Part shown: piece after piece, positions 57,416 to 64,000 of the stretch | How the letters are laid out: every line of letters begins with the position of its first letter | Numbering within the stretch: the first letter of the stretch is position 1 | NCBI RefSeq assembly: GCF_004342175.1 | Contig: NZ_SMAO01000002.1 | Location: 62,001 to 126,000, forward strand | Length of the DNA stretch: 64,000 nt | Direction of reading: 5' to 3' | Source of the DNA: Thiobaca trueperi | GTDB lineage: Bacteria > Pseudomonadota > Gammaproteobacteria > Chromatiales > Chromatiaceae | Made by a program: the position numbers and the translations under genes | Notes under the pieces: model-generated | Database searches by the model: none | What the model was told of the DNA's origin: nothing | What the model saw: only the letters and a program-made list of their open reading frames with translations

Positions 57416-59344
57416 TCAATCCTTTTTCTCGGCTCCCTTGTATTGAAAGCCCCAGGACGAGGCGCTGCTGGCCGAACTGGATTTTGCTTGCGTGCTGGGT
57501 TTCCTTGTTGTCGTAGCGGTCGTTTTGGGCTTGGCCGGCTTTGGCGTGGTTGTCGTGCGGCTGGTCGTTGCCGGTTTGGCGGGTCTGGGTTGCTCGACGG
57601 TCAGCGGTTTGGGCGGCGAAACGGGCATCGGCAGTGGAGCCGGTCTGTCGGGTGTCAGCGGTTGGGCTGTCACAGGCACGGGTTGGGCTGTCACAGGCAC
57701 GGGTTGGGTTGAGTCCGGCGCCTGGGTGGCGCGCTGCTGCTCAAAGACATCCAGCAGCGAACCGCCGCCAGCCGGTCGCGCCGGTGTGCTGGAGGCCGGC
57801 TGTTCACTGGAGAAGATGGACGGCAGCGCAGCGGATGGCTGGAATGATGCCGTCGCTGGAGCCGTTTGTGGCGATGCGGGCGCAGCCGTTTCGCTCCTGG
57901 CATTCAGCGCGGCCTGCGCGGCGGCGGCCGTTGCGGCGGTGGCGGCGACGCCGGCTGCCGCCGTGGAGGCAGACGCTGGCGTCAGGTCGGTTGGCGCGTC
58001 CTCCACCGGTGGTGGGCGCGCATCGTCCCCGGCTGTGCGTTGTCCCGCCGTCTGGTCGGCGGGCGCATCCTGTTGCGGTGGCTGGGCCTCTTTGCTGACT
58101 GGCGGGGTCTCTGCGACCTGTGAGCTGACATCCTGCTGTTGCTGCCAGTACCAGAATCCAGCCACGGCGAGCAGTGTGGGGATACTGATCCCGGCCAGTA
58201 TGGCGATCCAGGGTCGGTTGGATGGCTCCGGGCTGGCCAGCGGCTGGTCGAGACGCATGCTGGCTGCCGCAAGACCCGCTGACGAGCGACTGGATGGAAT
58301 CTGCACGCTCGGCAGATGGACCGCCGCGCCCGGTTGAGAGGGTCTGAGGGTCTCCGTCATGCCGGCGACAAGGACAGTGGCCGTGTCTGCGCCACCCGAC
58401 TGCACCAGATCCAGCGTCTGAGCCAGTTCGTGGATCGACTGCTGACGCAGATTGATGTTGAGTTCCAGCGCCTTCATGACCGCCGCGTCGAGCAGGGGTG
58501 GGATCTCGGGCAGGATCTGCGACAGAGGAACGATGGTCTTGCCGATGACACGCTCATGCGCGGCGGGCGGCATGGTGTTGGTCAGGAGATTGTAGAGAAT
58601 GGCGCCGAGCGCATAGACATCGGAGCGCGCATCGGTGCCGGTGCCGAGCACCTGCTCGGGCGGGCTGAAGCCCTGCGAGGCCGCGCGTCCCAGCGTGCGG
58701 GTCGCCGTATCGGGCGTGGAGTCCTTGGCGATGCCGAAATCGATCAGCATGATCCGGCCATTTTCGTCGAGCAGGACGTTGTCTGGCTTGAGATCGCGAT
58801 GGATGATCGGCGGAGTCTGCTCATGCAGATAGTGCAGGACGTCACAGAGCTGGCGCATCCAGGGCAGCAGCACGAAGAGCGGAATGCGCCCGCCGCGCTG
58901 CGCCTGTTCGATTCTCAGGGTGCGGTTGCCACCGAACTCCAGCACCAGATAGACCATTCCCTGCTCGCTGAAACGGTCAGTGATGTCCGGTATGGCGGGA
59001 TGGCTCAGACGCCCGAGCAGACGGGTTTCGTGCTCGTCGAAGAGTGCCTCCGGGATCTCCTTGAGCGCCCGGCGCTTGTGGTGGAGCCGCAGATCGTTGA
59101 CCAGATAGGTGACGCCAAAGCCGCCCTTGCCGAGTACGGAGTCGATCCGGTAGCGATCATTGACCAGGGTGTCCACGTCCAGCAGCCAGCCCGTGATGCC
59201 ACGGATGGTGCCGTGGATCGTCAGGTCCAGATGAGCGAGTTCCAGGCCGCAGTCGCCGCAGCGATAATCGCGCAGGGGCAGCTCGGCGATCAGGTTGAGC
59301 GCCTGACATTTGGGACAGCGTTTCTGCGCGGTCGAGTCGGTCAT
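57416..59344 (-). CDS. Membrane Ser/Thr protein kinase with N-terminal zinc ribbon
   Basis: About 642 residues. Residues 9-35 form a zinc ribbon (CPKCQ ... CGDCG). The kinase domain (about 65-320) has GKGGFGVTYLV, Lys in RALKEIPE, HRDLKPDNVLL, DFGIAKD and SPPEQVLGTGTDARSDVYALG, all intact, so it should be active. One transmembrane helix follows (about 385-405, WIAILAGISIPTLLAVAGFWYW). The outer part is a low-complexity Ala/Pro/Thr-rich tail with PVTAQPV repeats ending SWGFQYKG. Kinase inside, tail in periplasm. Its FHA partner is probably the ABC protein encoded just upstream. ATG 59344 is preferred to one six codons earlier. Confidence 0.92.
   Translation of the reverse strand: MTDSTAQKRCPKCQALNLIAELPLRDYRCGDCGLELAHLDLTIHGTIRGITGWLLDVDTLVNDRYRIDSVLGKGGFGVTYLVNDLRLHHKRRALKEIPEALFDEHETRLLGRLSHPAIPDITDRFSEQGMVYLVLEFGGNRTLRIEQAQRGGRIPLFVLLPWMRQLCDVLHYLHEQTPPIIHRDLKPDNVLLDENGRIMLIDFGIAKDSTPDTATRTLGRAASQGFSPPEQVLGTGTDARSDVYALGAILYNLLTNTMPPAAHERVIGKTIVPLSQILPEIPPLLDAAVMKALELNINLRQQSIHELAQTLDLVQSGGADTATVLVAGMTETLRPSQPGAAVHLPSVQIPSSRSSAGLAAASMRLDQPLASPEPSNRPWIAILAGISIPTLLAVAGFWYWQQQQDVSSQVAETPPVSKEAQPPQQDAPADQTAGQRTAGDDARPPPVEDAPTDLTPASASTAAAGVAATAATAAAAQAALNARSETAAPASPQTAPATASFQPSAALPSIFSSEQPASSTPARPAGGGSLLDVFEQQRATQAPDSTQPVPVTAQPVPVTAQPLTPDRPAPLPMPVSPPKPLTVEQPRPAKPATTSRTTTTPKPAKPKTTATTTRKPSTQAKSSSASSASSWGFQYKGAEKKD
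57660..57716. repeat. 21-bp tandem repeat in the kinase tail
   Basis: Two full copies and a partial third of a 21-base unit (CGGGTTGGGCTGTCACAGGC...) encode PVTAQPV heptads in the extracytoplasmic tail. Likely variable in number by slippage without shifting frame. Confidence 0.7.
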
Positions 59345-59384
59345 GTGTGCGGCCCGGTTCATAGGGTCGAAATATCTGAATTCA

Positions 59385-59437
59385 GACAGGATTAACAGGA
59401 TTTTTAAACCACTGTTTTAAATCCTGTAAATCCTGTC
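59385..59437. repeat. Paired GACAGGATT element, copy 7
   Basis: GACAGGATTAACAGGATT and AAATCCTGTAAATCCTGTC form an inverted repeat between the FHA-ABC gene (stop at 59483) and the kinase gene (start 59344). It could cut the cluster into two transcription units. Confidence 0.8.
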
Positions 59438-59482
59438 TAAATAAATTTTCTGATTCAGGTACAAGGTTTCCAGGAAATCTCA

Positions 59483-61780
59483 TTAAATCCTGCGATCCTT
59501 GAGTTTCAGGCCAATCAGCGTCAGGAGCACAAAGGCGGCTGTCTGCGCCCCGAGAAAGGCGGCGTCGCTGGCCCATTCGCCGCTGACCCGAATCAGCGGC
59601 GAGCCGTCGGGATGATGCAGGGCCAGGATCTCCGGGGCTAGAGTCGCGCGCATGGCGTCGAGCCCCCAGTAGGCGATGACGGTGATGCGCGCGAAGACCT
59701 CGGTGCCGTCCGACAGCGCCACCACTGAATTGGAGAGGATGAACTGCGGGATCAGCAGCAGCGGCAGCGCGGCAATCGCCTTGTCGTTTGAATTGACGAA
59801 GGCGCTCACGGCCAGACCCATGCCGGTCGCGGCCAGACCGGCGAGAAAGAGGACGACGAGCCGGTCGCCGAAGGATCCCGGAAAGCCGAGCATCCAGGTG
59901 ACGATGGCGAGAAAGCTGGCACATTGCAGCAGACACAGGAGCGCGAGCGGAATGAGCTTGCTGACCAGATAGGCGGGCAGCCTGACCGTGACTGACCGCT
60001 CGCGCAGATAGACGGGCAGTTCCTTGACGATCTCGCGGGCTGAGTTGATACAGCCGAACCAGATCGCCGACAGCACCAGCACGAAGCTGACCTGACTCTC
60101 GGCGGCGGCGCGCTCGGGCAGTGAGCCGCCGGTCTCGAAGACCGCGCCGACCGCCAGCGCGATCAGCGGCGCCTGGAGCAGCAGCACCAGCAGATTCAGG
60201 CGATCAGACAGCAGCAGATCCAGATAACGGCGGGTGAGGGTGAGGCTCTGCCGGAAATCGAACAGCGCACGCAGACGGCGCGTGCGCCGGGGACGGGTCG
60301 GCGGAGCGGCATCGGCAGGCGTCGGCGGTTCGGCATTGCTCGGCAGACGCCCGCGCACATAACGCGCGTAGTGCTCAGAGGCGAGAAAGCGGGCATGCCA
60401 CTCATCCGCCTTGCTGGATTCCAGCCGCTCGTAGACATCCGACAGACGCGCGACACCGAAATGGGCCGCCGCCTGCTGGGGCGGGCCGTAATAGACCAGA
60501 CAGCCGCGATGCAGCAGCGCGACCAGATGACAGTGGTCGATGTTTTCGAGCGTGTGGGTGACACAGACCACGGTCTTGCCATCGGCGGCCAGATCGGCGA
60601 AGAGACGCATCATCTTCTTGTCGGTGCCGGCGTCGAGTCCGCTGGTGGCCTCGTCGAGAAAGAGCACATTGGGATTGGCGACCAGCTCGACCGCCAGACT
60701 GACACGCTTGAGCTGTCCGCCGCTCAGTGGCTCGGGCGTATCCACCGCCAGATCGGCCTTGTCGGCCATGCCGACCCGCTCCAGCACCCGCTCGATGTTG
60801 GCGTCGATCTCGCGCGGCGTGGTGTCGGGCGGCAGTCTGAGCCGCGCCGTGTAGCGTAGCGCGTTGCGCATGCGGATCTTGCGGTGAACGATGTCCTGCT
60901 GGGGCACATAGCCGATGCCGGAGCGGAAGAGGTCGAACGAACGGTAGAGATCGACACCGTTGTAAGCGACCTGTCCCGACGAGGCTGGACGGCGTCCGTT
61001 GAGCGCATCCATCAGGGTCGATTTGCCCGAGCCGCTGGTGCCGAAGATGACGACGAACTCGCCCGGTTCGATGACCAGATCGATCTGATTGAGCAGATGG
61101 CGCGGCTGGCCGCTGGCCCGATCAATCACCGTTTTGGTCAGCCCGCGCGCCGCGATTCGCACCCGGTTGCCGGCCTCGGCGGGTTCCAGTGCGGTCCCGG
61201 AAAAGAGAAAGACGAAGCTGGCGAAGGAGACGCGGTCGCCGGGACGCAGCGGCACGGGTTTGGTCACACGCTGACCATTGATCCAGGTCCCGTTGATGCT
61301 TCCGAGATCTTCCAGCCAGACGCCGTCGTCAGCGAGGATGAGTCGGGCGTGCTCGCGCGAGATCAGCGGCGAGTCGATCGGCAGGCCGCAGCCAGGCAGA
61401 CGGCCGACAATGATGTCGGCGGCTGAATGGGTCGCCGTGCTGGTCGATGGTGGGCGTGGGGTTGCGGCGGTTTGAACGGGTGGCGCGCCGTCGGGCAGCC
61501 GGATTTGGATCAGGGTCTCGCCGAATGCCAGCCAGTCGCCGTCTTTGACCGCCATCGCCTGCTCGACCGGCGTGCCATTCAGCAGCAGGGGCGCGGTGCC
61601 CAGCGGTTCGATCCAGACGATTTCATTGCGGCAGACGAAGCGGGCATGCTGCGGCAGGACCGCCGGGCCGGCAATGCACAGCGGGCCGGCGTGATCGCTG
61701 CCGACCATGAGTTCCTGGTTCTGCCCCAGACCGATGCGCCCGATTGATCGACGCGATGTCCTGAACTCAATCTGTTGCAT
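59483..61780 (-). CDS. Double-FHA ABC transporter (ATPase and permease fused)
   Basis: 765 residues. Two FHA domains (about 20-95, and 120-200 with VGRLPGCGLPIDSPLISREHARL ... GSINGTWING) bind phosphothreonine. The ABC ATPase (about 210-440) has Walker A FGTSGSGKST, signature LSGGQLKRVSLA and Walker B NVLFLDEATSGLD. A permease of ABCG/ABC-2 type with six helices (about 520-760) ends the chain. It is an exporter half that would dimerise. FHA fusion suggests control by the Ser/Thr kinase encoded next. Substrate unknown. Confidence 0.93.
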   Translation of the reverse strand: MQQIEFRTSRRSIGRIGLGQNQELMVGSDHAGPLCIAGPAVLPQHARFVCRNEIVWIEPLGTAPLLLNGTPVEQAMAVKDGDWLAFGETLIQIRLPDGAPPVQTAATPRPPSTSTATHSAADIIVGRLPGCGLPIDSPLISREHARLILADDGVWLEDLGSINGTWINGQRVTKPVPLRPGDRVSFASFVFLFSGTALEPAEAGNRVRIAARGLTKTVIDRASGQPRHLLNQIDLVIEPGEFVVIFGTSGSGKSTLMDALNGRRPASSGQVAYNGVDLYRSFDLFRSGIGYVPQQDIVHRKIRMRNALRYTARLRLPPDTTPREIDANIERVLERVGMADKADLAVDTPEPLSGGQLKRVSLAVELVANPNVLFLDEATSGLDAGTDKKMMRLFADLAADGKTVVCVTHTLENIDHCHLVALLHRGCLVYYGPPQQAAAHFGVARLSDVYERLESSKADEWHARFLASEHYARYVRGRLPSNAEPPTPADAAPPTRPRRTRRLRALFDFRQSLTLTRRYLDLLLSDRLNLLVLLLQAPLIALAVGAVFETGGSLPERAAAESQVSFVLVLSAIWFGCINSAREIVKELPVYLRERSVTVRLPAYLVSKLIPLALLCLLQCASFLAIVTWMLGFPGSFGDRLVVLFLAGLAATGMGLAVSAFVNSNDKAIAALPLLLIPQFILSNSVVALSDGTEVFARITVIAYWGLDAMRATLAPEILALHHPDGSPLIRVSGEWASDAAFLGAQTAAFVLLTLIGLKLKDRRI

Positions 61781-61863
61781 CGTTCGCTCCAGTGTCCCGA
61801 TTCCAAGCGCGTTTGCAGCGATGGATCGATCATAGCCGCGCGGGAGCGGTCGCGCTAGAAGTC

Positions 61864-63951
61864 TCAGGCGCGAATGACGCGAATCCGCAGCGTGAAACAG
61901 CTTCCCAGGCCAGGGGTGCTGGCGACCCCCAGGGTGCCGCCCATGGTCTCGGCCAGTCGCCGGCTGATGGCGAGTCCCAGTCCGGTGCCGCCATAGCTTC
62001 GCGAGTGCGAGCCATCGACCTGGACAAAGGCGTCGAAGATGCTCTCGTGCAGCGCACTGGGGATGCCGATCCCGGTATCCATGACCGTCACCACGAGCAT
62101 CGCGTGCTCATGGTCTGAATTCGCCGGCTCGCTCCAGACACGGACGCTGATCCCGCCGTCATGGGTGAACTTGATGGCGTTGGAGACGAGGTTGGTGAGG
62201 ATCTGCCGGAAGCGAACCGGATCGGCGACGATCATGCCCGGTGGCGGTTCGAGCGTCTCGGCGCGCAGCGTCAGCGACTTTTTGTCTGCGTGCGGCGCAA
62301 AAAGTGCGAGGACAACCTGGATGGTCTCGACCGGATCGAAAGGGCTGGGTTTGAGCGTGATGCCGTGCGCCTCGATGCGCGAATAATCGAGAATGTCGGC
62401 GAGGATCGTCAGCAGCGATTCGGCGGAGCTTTTGACGATGCCAATCTGGCGGCGTTGTTTGTCGTTCAGTTCCGAGCGCAGCAGGATGTCGGTCATCCCC
62501 AGGATGCCGTTCATGGGGGTGCGCAGCTCGTGGCTCATGGTGGCGAGGAAGGTCGTTTTGGCCAGCGCCGCCGCCTCGGCGCGTTCCTTGGCGGCCAGCA
62601 GTTCCGCTTCATAACGCTTGCGCTCGGTCATGTCCGAGGTGACGCCGACACAGTGCTGAATCCGGCCTGCGTCATCCCGCACGGCATTGATGGTCAGGAG
62701 CCCGGTGTAGAGGCTGCCGTCCTTGCGGCGGTCGATGATTTCACCCTGCCAGTGCCCGGTCTCGATGACCGCGTTCCAGAGCGCGCGGTAAAAGGCCGCG
62801 TCGTGCTGTCCCGAGGCGAGCAGACGCGGGTTCCGCCCCCGCACCTCGTCCCCGCTGTAGCCGGTCATGTGCTCGAAGGCCGGGTTGGTGGAGAGGATCT
62901 CGCCGCTCGGCGTGGTCAGCATGATGGCGTCGGAGCTGGCGTCGAAGACACTGGAGGTCAGTCGGCGCTGCCGTTCCAGCTCGGCGCGCTGCTGTTCGAG
63001 CCTTTGATGACGCCGCCAGAACAGCAGCGTGGCGACCGACAGCGCCGCCAGAATGGGGAGCACGATCATCGACAGCCCACGCACGTCAGCCAACCACTGA
63101 CCAAGAATGTACTTCCGGTCGAGATGGACGGCGATCACGACGGGGAAGCGGCTGGAGGCGCGGTAGGCCGTCAGCGTCTGCGTGCCGTCCGACAGCCTTT
63201 GCTCAAAGTCCCCGAATTCCTGCTGCTCCAGCCGGTTCGGCACCTGACCCGCCTGATCACTGCGCCCCGGAATGTCGTCGGGATGCGATGACAGCAGCAG
63301 CATGCCGTCATAGCGCAGGAGCTGGACGCGCCCCTCATCGACCGGCAGCAACTCGCTGAAGTGATTGATGAAGTCGTCCGGATTGAGCGCCGCCAGCCAC
63401 CAGCCGGGCTGGTCCTTGAGTTCGACCGGGCGCATGACCGGGATGAAGCCCGGCGCGCTGGGTGGCGCGGGCTCCCCGGCGCAGGGCCGGGCGTCGCCGA
63501 GATCGCGCCCATGCCAGGGCGTGCCGATGCGCAATTGCGGCCAGTCCAGACCGGCCTCCGGATAAAACCCGTGCAGATTGATCGGCAGGCCGACATTGCG
63601 AGGGTCTGAACTGGCGATCACCCGGCCATCCGGGTTCAGCAGCGACAGTGAGCGGAGAAAAGGCGATGGACGCAGCATGACCGCCAGAGACTGATTGAGC
63701 GTCCCGGTGCTGGCGTGTCCACCGTCGGGCGGCAGGCTGTCCGCGCCCAGTTCGATCACCTGTAGCGTTTTGGTCAGATGATCCTCGACATTGCGCGCGT
63801 GCATCCGGGCATCGGCAAAGCCGTCGTCCAGCGCCTTGTCGTGCAGACTCCAGAGCGTGACGCCAAAGACCGCCAGCCAGCCGATCACCACTAGGAGCAT
63901 CAGCGCCGCCAGCAGCAGGCCGCGCCGATGTGGCTGGAGCGAATGGGCCAT
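61864..63951 (-). CDS. Membrane histidine kinase: Cache-like sensor, PAS, HisKA, HATPase
   Basis: About 695 residues. TM1 (12-37) and TM2 (about 295-315) enclose a double-Cache-like periplasmic sensor (SLSLLNPDGRVIASSDPRNVG, LLRYDGMLLLSSHPDDIPG). A PAS-PAC domain follows (about 340-455, ASSDAIMLTTPSGEILSTNPAFEHMTGYSGDEV). H box SHELRTPMNGILGM (His near 474), ATPase NLVSNAIKFTHDGG, DTGIGIP and GTGLGLAI. It ends after the ATPase with no receiver, so phosphate must go to a separate regulator. ATG 63951 is chosen over a GTG five codons earlier. It lies 84 bases before the FHA-ABC gene on the same strand. Confidence 0.92.
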   Translation of the reverse strand: MAHSLQPHRRGLLLAALMLLVVIGWLAVFGVTLWSLHDKALDDGFADARMHARNVEDHLTKTLQVIELGADSLPPDGGHASTGTLNQSLAVMLRPSPFLRSLSLLNPDGRVIASSDPRNVGLPINLHGFYPEAGLDWPQLRIGTPWHGRDLGDARPCAGEPAPPSAPGFIPVMRPVELKDQPGWWLAALNPDDFINHFSELLPVDEGRVQLLRYDGMLLLSSHPDDIPGRSDQAGQVPNRLEQQEFGDFEQRLSDGTQTLTAYRASSRFPVVIAVHLDRKYILGQWLADVRGLSMIVLPILAALSVATLLFWRRHQRLEQQRAELERQRRLTSSVFDASSDAIMLTTPSGEILSTNPAFEHMTGYSGDEVRGRNPRLLASGQHDAAFYRALWNAVIETGHWQGEIIDRRKDGSLYTGLLTINAVRDDAGRIQHCVGVTSDMTERKRYEAELLAAKERAEAAALAKTTFLATMSHELRTPMNGILGMTDILLRSELNDKQRRQIGIVKSSAESLLTILADILDYSRIEAHGITLKPSPFDPVETIQVVLALFAPHADKKSLTLRAETLEPPPGMIVADPVRFRQILTNLVSNAIKFTHDGGISVRVWSEPANSDHEHAMLVVTVMDTGIGIPSALHESIFDAFVQVDGSHSRSYGGTGLGLAISRRLAETMGGTLGVASTPGLGSCFTLRIRVIRA

Positions 63952-63966
63952 GGCGGTGTTCAGCAC

Positions 63967-64000
63967 CGAACTAACGGGCGACGATGGGTTCGAGTCCGTG
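63967..64000. other. Window end, no feature recognised
   Basis: 34 bases upstream of the last kinase gene. They contain GGTTCGAGTCC, which looks like a tRNA T-loop, but the flanks do not pair into a T-stem; the region continues beyond the window. Confidence 0.3.

Noticed and set aside
53518-61780. Type VI secretion locus
   Set aside because: Kinase, FHA and VWA are reminiscent, but no tss core gene (tssB, C, K, L, M), Hcp or VgrG is present.
63980-64000. tRNA T-arm-like GGTTCGAGTCC at the window end
   Set aside because: The flanking bases ATGGG and CCGTG do not form a five-base stem, and no other tRNA arm is seen.

Overview
The window looks like a GC-rich gammaproteobacterial chromosome. 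The housekeeping set is gammaproteobacterial in type: FabA, HolC, ParC, long PurL, multifunctional CCA enzyme with an HD domain, DsbB. An H-NS-like protein, a DUF4351 protein, many multidomain histidine kinases and several families of short dispersed repeats would suit a purple sulfur bacterium (Chromatiaceae-like). That is inference: no photosynthesis, sulfur oxidation, rRNA or tRNA gene lies here to confirm it. No phage, insertion sequence or CRISPR array was seen.

Layout. 0-9.5 kb: end of a sensor kinase, a NamZ-type muramidase (DUF1343), queA, an H-NS-like gene, a RhlE-type DEAD-box helicase next to an RRM protein, an M61 peptidase overlapping birA, and coaX preceded by a broken Uma2 remnant. 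9.6-24.2 kb: three sensor kinases (CHASE4-like, PocR, PAS) around a minus-strand block. That block holds a GldA/GldF/GldG/DUF4340-type ABC operon ending in mutM, an orphan zinc-binding ZnuA and an LbtU-like outer-membrane protein. 24.3-33.1 kb: phoU, two esterases, dsbB divergent from a secreted phospholipase-A2-like protein, DUF2939, cca, a DUF4351 protein and parC. 33.2-39.2 kb: hicAB, an HD-GYP response regulator and a 1300-residue hybrid kinase. 39.3-53.4 kb: holC, fabA, proS, a PilZ protein, ilvB-ilvN-ilvC, folE, a PHB-depolymerase-like esterase and purL.

53.5-61.8 kb is the most unusual coding region. Six minus-strand genes encode a double-FHA ABC exporter, a membrane Ser/Thr kinase with a zinc ribbon, a secreted VWA protein, a glycine-zipper lipoprotein, an M48 peptidase and a receiver-domain protein with a C-terminal membrane anchor. 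Together they look like a phospho-regulated envelope system. A Cache-PAS histidine kinase closes the window.

Three families of dispersed intergenic repeats punctuate the region. One is a paired GACAGGATTAACAGGATT element, with seven copies, most close to stop codons. One has TTAAACCGCG ends. One is a roughly 100-130 bp element with GTCGTT hexamers whose 16-bp core is inverted in one of three copies. Some copies touch or overlap stop codons, and one family appears nested inside another.
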